The translations under genes and the position numbers were made by a program. A stretch of DNA of 64,000 bases from JANSWY01 sp965243755 (GTDB lineage Bacteria; Bacteroidota; Bacteroidia; Cytophagales; Cyclobacteriaceae). Below the pieces are notes generated by a model that saw nothing but the letters and a program-made list of their open reading frames with translations, was not told the DNA's origin and made no database searches. The stretch lies in NCBI GenBank assembly GCA_965243755.1, contig CBDEVW010000001.1, positions 248,001-312,000 of the forward strand. The letters run 5' to 3'. Shown here in pieces: positions 8,730-16,461 of this stretch (position 1 is its first letter; every line of letters starts with the position of its first letter).

Positions 8730-11700
8730 TTCTCAAATTGTCTCTGAGACTCTTTATTTCTCCTGCGAATCTCCTTTTTGTTATTACGGACACCAATACT
8801 TGATACAACACCGCTCAGGATGGAATTGGCCCAATAGTTAAATACTTCCTTGTTCTTTTTCCTCTCGGCATAAATATCTCCTTTTCGCAAGAACAAAAAA
8901 TGCGGGTTCCTGGTATGGATAACAAATGCATTAGCTACAAAACTTTTGAAGCCCTCATCCCTATTTTCATTGTCCATGATCGTTACATTGAGGTCATCAT
9001 AAATGAATTTCATTTCGCCCACTGCATAGTCGGGATTGGCAACAAAGTTAAAACTAACAGTCTCACATGAACCGGAGTTTACCCTGACATGCCCTGCTTT
9101 TTCCAGCATATCATTTAGCACCAGTAGATTTCCCCCTTTCATTTTACCTTTCATCGTGTAATTGCCGAGGGTATCTGTCATATCAAAGGCAATTCTCGAA
9201 GTAAAAGTCGCGTTTTCCAACAGTCCTCCGCTAGCGTATACCAGCATGTTTGGTTCTCTATCCTGAGTGGCATTGGAAGAATAAATGTATTTCACTTTGG
9301 CATTAATATCGTAAAAGCTAAGTCGAGCTGGTTCCGCCACTTCCGGAAATTTCTGTTCGATAAATATCATCCCATTTTCCAGTTTAACCGAATCGATTGC
9401 CACTGGAATTTCGGACCGTAATAGCTTCACGGGCAAAATAGATTGATAATGAGGAGACTCTTCCAGTGACTGATCTCGGTAAGTGGTAAGCCTTGGGTCA
9501 ATGACCTGAATCGCCTGAACATCGATTCCCTGATTAGTTAATAACGCTTTCAGGTCAGGCTCAATAATCGTAATTTTTCCGGATGAGATATCCATCCAAT
9601 CACTCTGGTATCGCTTATCAAGCATGAAAGAATCACGGGATAATTTTGGGGTACTTCGGAATGCTCCGATATTCAAAATATTTAATATTGGATCGTACTG
9701 AATGTCAGATGTCTCTAATGTACGGTCCTGAAACTCACGATCATAGCTGGCCAAGCCAATGTTCACTTGAGGGTTAGCCTCCAAAATATGGAGGACTGCA
9801 GTGGCGGTATCCAAAACCAACCCGTCTAATTGCATTGAAATATCATTAATTGCAACTTTTTGATCAGTACCTGTATAGGTTACGTCAGCATTTTGCAACT
9901 GCACCGACCTGAACGTCACAGGACCAAATGGTTTCTTCTCTTTTACATGGATTGTTGTATCCATCAGGTTTAGCGCTACTCCATTCAATATTATGGTGTC
10001 CATAGACACAGGTTCGGAGAGGTTAAATGTGGCCATCTGCAAATTCCCAATTCTCCCCGAGTTTATTTCATATTGCCCCAAATCATTGATGACGCTCGCC
10101 TTTGCCAACTCAATATTTCCCTGAAGAAAGGTCAGATGATCCACATTAAATTGGAGGTCATTGCTTGAGAATTGCATCCCGGTAATTCCTCCACTGTTTT
10201 GTATCCAGTCATTTGGCTCGTTTACCCTTACCTGGTGCCTACCACTAGTGTTTACATTGGCCATCTGAAGCGATATCTGGTCTCCATTAATAGAAAGCTT
10301 TCCATTTTCAACTGTCAATGGTGGTAGGATAATGGGGCTCCTGGAGGTGTCTTTCTCTCCGTCTAGCAAAAGAGATACTTCCGGATTAAAACTATGAACA
10401 TTGTCAATCCAGGCTAAGTACTTTTGAATACTATCCAATTGCAGTGTATCCACAGCCATGTTGATCATGACAGAATCTGATGTAATTACATTTTTTTCAT
10501 CACGAAACTCGGGTAACATGACACTCAGATTACGATCACCTGCCGGTAATGTCAGTTTGGCTATTGCAATGCTTTGTTTTGACCCTTCCACACTTACTGG
10601 TCCTGTAGCAATAGACTGTAATCCCAAATTCTCAAGAACAGAAAAGCTTACGTCTGACGCATTGACCTTCAAATCGTTGATGGAAATATCCAGCTGATTG
10701 TCAGTACCGTAAATCCTTTTGAATACCGGCCTTTGGCGATTACTGGAGTCATTAGTGGCCAGCTGTAGTTGAATATTGCTACCCTGAATATAAACCGAAT
10801 CAAAGTCAACCAGCTTTTTCAGGAGCTGTTGGGGTTTCAGGTTGGAAACTCTCAGGTTGGAAATATCGCCAAAGTCAGTTTGAATATTATGGCCAACCAG
10901 TAGATTTCTGTCACCTCTATATTCCCAATTGGCAGATAGGTACAAGGTATCGAGAATGGTGCTGATACTGCCAATTAGGTTTAGTCCTTTCAGGTTTTCC
11001 AATCCAGCAGTGTCAGACAATGATTTAGCCACCCCGGAAACTCTCTCCAGGGTGATAAAAGATTCCTTATTGGCTAATTCAATGTAGCCTGAAGCAAGGC
11101 TCAAATAGTTGACAGACACATTTTTTTTCTTCTTCCGGAGCAGGGAATCTGGCTTTTGAGCCATTTCAAACCTCAGTTGTGGATCGAGCAACCAGATTGA
11201 GTCCAGACTGATTGATGAACGAGCCGAAAAAAGTGGGCCCATCACCCTGGCAGCATTGGCATTAAAAACGATATGCCCATTGTTAGCCTCAAGTGACCCT
11301 TCGGCTTTTTTTAATCGAACTGTGTTGGTTTCCCCATCCAGATACAAACTATCAGCAGACAGATCAAGATTATCATTGGAAAATTGCACATTAGCAATGT
11401 TTATAAGAGATCCCTCCAAAAAATCTTCCACATCCATCAATTCCTTACCGGACCGTATGTGATGACGGCCTCTTCGTAATGAGATGTTATCTCCCATCAT
11501 GCTTACATTAGGATTCACAATGGCAACACTTCCATTGTTCACTTCCACTGCATCCACAATGATTCGATATTTAGAAGTATTTCGAATAACCGACCGCTCT
11601 CCTTCTGCAGATTTCGTTCGCAGATGTACATATGGCGATTCAATCTTTAGTGGACCCAGGTCAATCACTTCCTCATTGTAAAGTGCATTGAGATCAACAC

Positions 11701-12499
11701 CAGTAAATGACAATTGTCTGACAGAAATGCTATCGTCTGCATCAAACTCCTTATCATGGTATAGTTTGAACTCAATTAATTGAAAAGAGCTGTCTCTGGA
11801 AGAAAATATCAGGGAATCAAATGAGAATTTACGTTGAGATTCTTCCAACTCAAATTCCTGACCAGCCACCTCCAGTCGGATAGACTCAGTATAGAAGATA
11901 TTGTTGCGTTCTTCCAGATTCACCGAATCCATGGAAAACTCCTCAATTCCCAGGTTGAATTGGTTAAGCACGAATGGTGAGTTGTTGTTTCTGGAGAAAG
12001 AAATAGAGCCATTTCTCACATCAAAACGACCAATGGCTAACTGACGAAGGTATTGACTAATTACTTTATATAGTTCTCCCGCTTCAAGCTGTATCCTTTC
12101 AGAATCATCAGCATCCTTTTTGATTGAATTCACCTCAATCAACGGATCCTTCATTCGAACTCCGGTGATTGAAAGTCTTTTATGCCAGTATACTTCCCAT
12201 AAAGATTCGATATCGAGGTATAACGAAGGAATGTCAACCACGTATGATGTTGCAGTGGTGTCTATACCTGAATTGGGATAAATCTTAAGGTCTGTAATAA
12301 GAAGTTTCCGCTCAAATGGAAAGTACGCAATGCTCTTGTTGGAGTAGGTATATCTGTCATTATCTCTTAGTTTCACAAACTCAAAAAGCAGATCCCCAAC
12401 TACAGAGGCGGTATAATCATACAGAAAGTACCTGGTACCTAATCCAAGTACTCCGAGGATAAACATCCATCTGATCAACCGGTATATCTTTTTCTTCAC
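8726..12499 (-). CDS. Large AsmA-like (DUF748-type) membrane-anchored protein
   Basis: A 1257-residue protein starting at GTG, with one N-terminal membrane helix (about 9-27) and the rest predicted outside the cytoplasm. The body is made of many repeating beta segments of the form 'SLDSIWLLDPQLRFE' or 'VQLQNADVTYTG', alternating SINDLKVNASDVSF-type strands, as in AsmA/TamB/YhdP bridge-like proteins. The C-terminal part (ASGGLLENATFTSRIAFDMTDTLGNYTMKGKM, split across strands) resembles DUF748. Family members form long hydrophobic grooves that move phospholipid between membranes or modulate barrel assembly. Here no BamA/TamA homologue is adjacent. The ATG 33 bases in would cut into the membrane helix, so GTG is preferred. 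Confidence 0.75.
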   Translation of the reverse strand: MKKKIYRLIRWMFILGVLGLGTRYFLYDYTASVVGDLLFEFVKLRDNDRYTYSNKSIAYFPFERKLLITDLKIYPNSGIDTTATSYVVDIPSLYLDIESLWEVYWHKRLSITGVRMKDPLIEVNSIKKDADDSERIQLEAGELYKVISQYLRQLAIGRFDVRNGSISFSRNNNSPFVLNQFNLGIEEFSMDSVNLEERNNIFYTESIRLEVAGQEFELEESQRKFSFDSLIFSSRDSSFQLIEFKLYHDKEFDADDSISVRQLSFTGVDLNALYNEEVIDLGPLKIESPYVHLRTKSAEGERSVIRNTSKYRIIVDAVEVNNGSVAIVNPNVSMMGDNISLRRGRHHIRSGKELMDVEDFLEGSLINIANVQFSNDNLDLSADSLYLDGETNTVRLKKAEGSLEANNGHIVFNANAARVMGPLFSARSSISLDSIWLLDPQLRFEMAQKPDSLLRKKKKNVSVNYLSLASGYIELANKESFITLERVSGVAKSLSDTAGLENLKGLNLIGSISTILDTLYLSANWEYRGDRNLLVGHNIQTDFGDISNLRVSNLKPQQLLKKLVDFDSVYIQGSNIQLQLATNDSSNRQRPVFKRIYGTDNQLDISINDLKVNASDVSFSVLENLGLQSIATGPVSVEGSKQSIAIAKLTLPAGDRNLSVMLPEFRDEKNVITSDSVMINMAVDTLQLDSIQKYLAWIDNVHSFNPEVSLLLDGEKDTSRSPIILPPLTVENGKLSINGDQISLQMANVNTSGRHQVRVNEPNDWIQNSGGITGMQFSSNDLQFNVDHLTFLQGNIELAKASVINDLGQYEINSGRIGNLQMATFNLSEPVSMDTIILNGVALNLMDTTIHVKEKKPFGPVTFRSVQLQNADVTYTGTDQKVAINDISMQLDGLVLDTATAVLHILEANPQVNIGLASYDREFQDRTLETSDIQYDPILNILNIGAFRSTPKLSRDSFMLDKRYQSDWMDISSGKITIIEPDLKALLTNQGIDVQAIQVIDPRLTTYRDQSLEESPHYQSILPVKLLRSEIPVAIDSVKLENGMIFIEQKFPEVAEPARLSFYDINAKVKYIYSSNATQDREPNMLVYASGGLLENATFTSRIAFDMTDTLGNYTMKGKMKGGNLLVLNDMLEKAGHVRVNSGSCETVSFNFVANPDYAVGEMKFIYDDLNVTIMDNENRDEGFKSFVANAFVIHTRNPHFLFLRKGDIYAERKKNKEVFNYWANSILSGVVSSIGVRNNKKEIRRRNKESQRQFEN

Positions 12500-12603
12500 T
12501 GTTTGCGCGAGCTAGTTGATCCGTAATATAATGCCTGACAACTTTTCCACCTCATGATTGAAAATTTTTGATTTAATGTCCTGAATATCAACAAGCAATT
12601 AAA

Positions 12604-12618
12604 AGTGGATAATCCACT
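12604..12618. promoter_or_regulatory. Palindrome in the divergent AsmA-like / CheC-like promoter region
   Basis: AGTGGAT and ATCCACT form a perfect 7+1+7 dyad about 105 bases from the AsmA-like GTG and 169 bases from the CheC-like ATG. It is a candidate operator for either gene; the binding protein is unknown. Confidence 0.35.
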
Positions 12619-12786
12619 ATTGGTCGAACGAAATTGTTGATTGATCGAATTAAAGGAAATACTCGTAGGAATTTTAATAACTTCAGGGTGCTTTGAAGAG
12701 AAAAATAGTTTCCGCCAGACGATTTCAGAAGCTTTCCAATCTCAAAGTTTGAATAGGTTATTCACCTCAGAACATTTATTACCCTT

Positions 12787-13371
12787 ATGACCGAAAACGT
12801 AAATCACAAGATCTTTGATTCCAGCGCCAATTTCTTTCAAAAAGGTCTTTCTTCAGCAAAAAATTCATTCGAAATGATCATTAAAAGTCCGGTTCACCTG
12901 GAGGAGGTAAATTTCACTTCTTCAGAGATAGATCTATCCGGACATGAGATCACAGATATCTTCCATGTATTAAAAACCGAATTACATGGAGATTTAAATG
13001 GGGCATCATTTCTAATCTTTTCATCGCGAGAAATTGATAAAATCGTGAAGTACTGTCTTCCTGAAAACTTCTGGGGCAATGAAACCGATGAGCAGAAAAA
13101 AATGAGGTTGGAGTTCATCAACGAAATAGACAACATCATGTCTTCGGCTGTAATTACAGAAATGGCCAATGAACTGGACAGTTTTCTATATGGAGGTGTA
13201 CCCCAGCTTGATATTTTGAGCGGACCAGGAATGAGTGAATTTCTCACCAGGGAATTTACCCAGTACAATTCTTTCTATCAATTCAAAGCTTCATTTACCG
13301 GCACAGAACTTGGGATTGCTCCAAGGTTCATCTGGATGTTTAATGAACAACTGGCTGCTAAAATTGCCTGA
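12787..13371 (+). CDS. CheC/CheX-type phosphatase-like protein
   Basis: A 194-residue cytoplasmic protein without a signal peptide. Around residue 113 it shows E-I-D-N followed, after exactly 22 residues, by Pro139. This fits the E-x2-N-x22-P part of the CheC/CheX/FliY aspartyl-phosphate phosphatase signature, in which Glu and Asn position and attack the phospho-Asp of CheY. The residue four before the Glu, normally Asp or Ser, is Glu109. Helix ENEIDNIMSSAVITEMAN-like packing and strands before it (GASFLIFSSREIDKIV) also fit the CheC fold. Only one active-site copy is seen, as in CheX. There is no chemotaxis or flagellar gene nearby, so it may dephosphorylate a non-chemotaxis receiver protein. 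It is followed by fbp but with a 123-base gap. Confidence 0.72.
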   Translation: MTENVNHKIFDSSANFFQKGLSSAKNSFEMIIKSPVHLEEVNFTSSEIDLSGHEITDIFHVLKTELHGDLNGASFLIFSSREIDKIVKYCLPENFWGNETDEQKKMRLEFINEIDNIMSSAVITEMANELDSFLYGGVPQLDILSGPGMSEFLTREFTQYNSFYQFKASFTGTELGIAPRFIWMFNEQLAAKIA

Positions 13372-13494
13372 TCGCGCTTTTAGCATTTCAAATATTCTTA
13401 TCCATTAAATAGTATCCATACCCCTACGCTATAGGTGTATTTTGGATGGTATATATGAATAGTTCCGTATATTTAAGTGGAAATAAAATTGTTC

Positions 13495-15456
13495 ATGAAT
13501 ACCAACCTGAAGTACCTGTCACTGCTGGCAGAAAAGTTCCCGAATCAACATGAAGTAAGCAAAGAAATTGTCCTGCTCACTTCTACCCTTAACCTCACCA
13601 AAGGAGCAGAGATATTCCTCAGTGATGTACATGGTGAAGATGAGGCATTTCAACACGTTTTAAGAAACGGATCAGGGGTAATCAAACAAAAAATAGAAGA
13701 ACTTTTCCCTACGATCTCTACGAAAGAGAAGAAACAACTCGCTTCCCTGATATATTACCCGGAAGAAAAACTGGCACTACTAAAAAAAGAAATCCCTGAT
13801 CTTACTGCATTTTACAAACAAACACTTGCCAGGATCATTCTGATTACACGTGATTTTAGCGCTATATATGCTAACCGCAAGCTGCAACGACTGGTCCCAA
13901 AATCATACGGAGACATCATCCTGGAATTGGTCGCTGAGCGTACAGTAGGTGATAACAACCAATATTATGAAGACATCATTGATAACGTCATAGATATTGG
14001 TCAGGCGGACAAACTGATCATCGAATTTTCTTACTTTATTCAACGCCTGTGCATCCACAAGATTCATATCATAGGAGATGTCTATGATCGTGGACCAGGT
14101 GCTGAGACCATATTGGATGAGTTGATGAATCACCACGCCGTGGATTTTCAATGGGGAAATCATGACATAGTATGGATGGGAGCCGCGTGGGGTTCAGAAG
14201 CATGTCTCGCTAATGTGATAAGGGTTTCATTAAGGTACGGCAATACAGAAACGCTTGAGCGAGGTTACGGCATCAATCTTCTCCCTTTAGCATCTTTTGC
14301 GCTCGAACATTACAAAGACGATAACAGCATCATTTTCAACCCTAAAGTAAGTCCCGGAGAACTACTCAACAACTCCGAGCAATGGCTCAGCAGTCTCATG
14401 CACAAGGCCATCTCCATTATCCAGTTCAAACTTGAATCACAGTTGATCCAACGAAGGCCCGAGTATCAAATGAATGACCGGTTGATCATTGATAAAATCG
14501 ACCTTGAGCAAGGCAAGGTTCAAATCGAAGGTCAGACTTATGAGTTAACAGATACTTTTCTGCCAACACTGGACCCCAACAGTCCATTTGAGCTTTCAGA
14601 AGAAGAAGCTGCGGTAGTAGACAAACTCAAAGAGTCCTTTCTCAAAAGCCAACGACTGCAGCATCATGCTCGTTTTCTGCTTGAACAGGGAGGCATGTAC
14701 AAGGTGACGAATAAAAACCTGCTCTATCATGGTTGCATCCCGCTCGATAAAAATGGACACCTAAAAGAGGTCTCGTTTGGTGCTGCGAAATTCAAGGGCA
14801 AAGCATTGATGGATTATTTGGAGAAAGAGGTGCAGGTTGCGTACTCTGGCGTGGATGGCTCGGATGAAAAACAAAAAGCCCTGGACATGACCTGGTACCT
14901 GTGGGCCGGACCTGATTCGCCAATATTTGGCAAACATAAAATGGCCACATTTGAGCGGTATTTTGTGAGCAACAAAGCAATTCAGAAAGAAAAGAAGGGA
15001 TATTACTACCAGTTCCGCAATGATCCTGAAGCATGTAAACGCATTCTACAGGAATTTGGGCTTGAACAAGATCAGGCTGTGATACTCAATGGCCATGTGC
15101 CGGTTTCTGTGGTAAAAGGTGAAAGTCCTATTAAGGCAAACGGCAGGCTAATTGTGATCGACGGAGGATTCTGCAAAGCTTATCAGGGACAAACCGGAAT
15201 TGCCGGATATACGCTCATTCACAATCACTTTGGCCGTCAGCTTATTGCCCACGAAACTTTCGAATCTCAAAAGAAGGCCATTGAAGAAGAACTTGACATT
15301 GCTTATAGCGAGGTGGTCCTGTCTCAGTCCACCAGAAAACTAAGAGTAAGAGACCTTGATGACGGAAAAGTTATTTTCGAAAAGATTGAAGACCTAAAGG
15401 CCCTACTGGCATTATACCAATCTGGAGAATTGAAAGAAAAAGTTTTGAATCAATAG
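13495..15456 (+). CDS. fbp: Class III fructose-1,6-bisphosphatase
   Basis: A 653-residue enzyme of the calcineurin-like class III FBPase family, which removes the C1 phosphate of fructose 1,6-bisphosphate in gluconeogenesis. Metal-binding motifs are visible: FLSDVHGEDEAFQH, IIGDVYDRGPG, FQWGNHDIVWMGAA, and later NGHVPV and GYTLIHNHFGRQL. The length matches the usual 640-670. The ATG at 13495 is preferred over a GTG at 13477 because MNTNLKYLSLLAEKFP is the usual N-terminus. A weak promoter (TTG at 13442, TATATTTA at 13468) and a hairpin at 13414-13447 lie upstream. It faces a Crp/Fnr regulator, beyond which lies pfkA encoding the opposing enzyme, suggesting shared control of the glycolysis/gluconeogenesis switch. 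Confidence 0.95.
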   Translation: MNTNLKYLSLLAEKFPNQHEVSKEIVLLTSTLNLTKGAEIFLSDVHGEDEAFQHVLRNGSGVIKQKIEELFPTISTKEKKQLASLIYYPEEKLALLKKEIPDLTAFYKQTLARIILITRDFSAIYANRKLQRLVPKSYGDIILELVAERTVGDNNQYYEDIIDNVIDIGQADKLIIEFSYFIQRLCIHKIHIIGDVYDRGPGAETILDELMNHHAVDFQWGNHDIVWMGAAWGSEACLANVIRVSLRYGNTETLERGYGINLLPLASFALEHYKDDNSIIFNPKVSPGELLNNSEQWLSSLMHKAISIIQFKLESQLIQRRPEYQMNDRLIIDKIDLEQGKVQIEGQTYELTDTFLPTLDPNSPFELSEEEAAVVDKLKESFLKSQRLQHHARFLLEQGGMYKVTNKNLLYHGCIPLDKNGHLKEVSFGAAKFKGKALMDYLEKEVQVAYSGVDGSDEKQKALDMTWYLWAGPDSPIFGKHKMATFERYFVSNKAIQKEKKGYYYQFRNDPEACKRILQEFGLEQDQAVILNGHVPVSVVKGESPIKANGRLIVIDGGFCKAYQGQTGIAGYTLIHNHFGRQLIAHETFESQKKAIEEELDIAYSEVVLSQSTRKLRVRDLDDGKVIFEKIEDLKALLALYQSGELKEKVLNQ

Positions 15457-15466
15457 TATAGATAAA

Positions 15467-15492
15467 AGCAGGTCACATGGGTGCAACCTGCT
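15467..15492. terminator. Hairpin between convergent fbp and Crp/Fnr genes
   Basis: AGCAGGT (15467-15473) pairs perfectly with ACCTGCT (15486-15492) around a 12-base loop. There is no strong T-run on either strand, so its role as a bidirectional terminator is likely but not certain. Confidence 0.45.
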
Positions 15493-15501
15493 GTTCAATT
15501 C

Positions 15502-16194
15502 TTAATGCATACTCCTCAACGTGTCCAGATCGCGAATAAGTATTCTGCGTCTGTCAATGTTAATGAGATTCATTTGCTTCAATTCATTCAATATTGTTGT
15601 GGTGGTTTGCCTGCTGGTTCCCGTTAGATCTGCAATATCCTGGTGCCGTAGCGGATTTTTGATCATCATTTCAAAACCTACTTTTTGTCCTTTTTCTTCT
15701 GCCGTATGAATTAGATAACCAATAATTCTGGACCTGGCATCACGCATAATGAGGTCCTCTATTTTACGATTCACTTTTCGCATCCTCCTGCCAATCATCT
15801 CAAAAAACTGAAGTTTGGTTTGATTGTCCTCCATCAAAATCTCAAGAAATTCGGTCCTGGGAATCACCCTGATTCTCACCTTGTGATCCAGCGCTTTGGC
15901 GAAACCATTTCTTTTGTCATCTCCTAAAATGGCCAATTCACCAAAGAGGTCTCCGGGATAATTGACCTCCGTCATGGTTGTTCTTCCATCAGTCGACTGA
16001 ATGCCCAGAATCACTCTTCCCTCCTCGATAAAATAAACGGAGTTGGCATCACAATTTTGGCAGTAGATATAATCATTTTTCGAATACTCTTTAATAGGGA
16101 AAATGCCAAAAACTGATTCATCAAGTATTTTTGATGGGTTGCCATGGCTGGGAATAAGGTTAGGTGATGTTTGAGGCAATGTTGAAATATTCAT
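15502..16194 (-). CDS. Crp/Fnr family transcription regulator
   Basis: A 230-residue protein with an N-terminal cyclic-nucleotide-type sensor domain (about 30-145), including a beta-roll, VYFIEEGRVILGI and NYPGDLFGELAILGD. This is followed by a long dimer helix and a C-terminal winged helix with HQDIADLTGTSRQTTTTILNELKQMNLI. The phosphate-binding cassette is close to the functional GE-L-A-x consensus but carries a Gly-Asp-Asp in place of the Arg-Ser/Thr that contacts cAMP, so cAMP binding is doubtful. No FNR-type cysteine cluster is seen. It is transcribed away from pfkA and towards fbp. Its own upstream region holds a perfect palindrome, tandem repeats and a near-consensus promoter box. It likely regulates the neighbouring sugar-phosphate genes, which is inference from position. 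Confidence 0.92.
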   Translation of the reverse strand: MNISTLPQTSPNLIPSHGNPSKILDESVFGIFPIKEYSKNDYIYCQNCDANSVYFIEEGRVILGIQSTDGRTTMTEVNYPGDLFGELAILGDDKRNGFAKALDHKVRIRVIPRTEFLEILMEDNQTKLQFFEMIGRRMRKVNRKIEDLIMRDARSRIIGYLIHTAEEKGQKVGFEMMIKNPLRHQDIADLTGTSRQTTTTILNELKQMNLINIDRRRILIRDLDTLRSMH

Positions 16195-16210
16195 CCTATT
16201 AATTGTTTAG

Positions 16211-16220
16211 TGATTAATCA
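16211..16220. promoter_or_regulatory. Perfect palindrome TGATTAATCA upstream of the Crp/Fnr gene
   Basis: This 10-base perfect dyad sits 17 bases before the regulator's ATG. Its half site TGAT resembles FNR/CRP-family half sites, and it may be an autoregulatory operator. Confidence 0.4.
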
Positions 16221-16249
16221 AAATCGATCAATCAAAGGTGCCTGCCAAA

Positions 16250-16271
16250 TATCACGAAAGTATCACGAAAG
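16250..16271. repeat. Tandem 11-base repeat TATCACGAAAG x2
   Basis: Two exact, directly adjacent copies of TATCACGAAAG, one helical turn each, lie 56-77 bases upstream of the Crp/Fnr start. They touch a near-consensus minus-strand -7 box (GATATTTG, 16246-16253). On the minus strand each copy contains CGTGATA, similar to a CRP half site. This is a candidate binding array for an activator. Confidence 0.4.
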
Positions 16272-16353
16272 CATATCGATTGTGTAAAACCTCATATTGA
16301 GGTGATATTGGATGAAATGAATATGGTCAATGGAGAATGATCAGTAAATTAGA

Positions 16354-16382
16354 TTGAACGAACTTAAATCTGGGTATATTTC
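16354..16382 (+). promoter_or_regulatory. Candidate pfkA promoter
   Basis: TTG at 16354-16356 and TATATTTC at 16375-16382 (five of six fixed bases of TAnnTTTG) are 18 bases apart. Transcription would start near 16389, giving a leader of about 70 bases that contains the palindrome at 16398-16419. Confidence 0.4.
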
Positions 16383-16397
16383 GTTCTAAAGGCTGGG

Positions 16398-16419
16398 TCT
16401 TGTAAGATATCTGACAAGA
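16398..16419. promoter_or_regulatory. Imperfect 22-base palindrome in the pfkA leader
   Basis: Outer arms TCTTGT (16398-16403) and ACAAGA (16414-16419) flank a perfect AGATATCT core. Only one base pair of the dyad mismatches. It lies just downstream of the candidate start site, where a bound repressor would block transcription. The divergent Crp/Fnr protein is the obvious candidate binder, without proof. Confidence 0.45.
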
Positions 16420-16461
16420 ATTCGTGACTATTGGGTTAAGTAAAACTTAAAATCATTCATT

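Noticed and set aside
13414..13447. Hairpin ATACCCCTA/TAGGTGTAT before fbp as a riboswitch or terminator
   Set aside because: One mismatched stem with a five-base loop, no T-run after it and no resemblance to a known riboswitch core. It also lies before the likely fbp start site.
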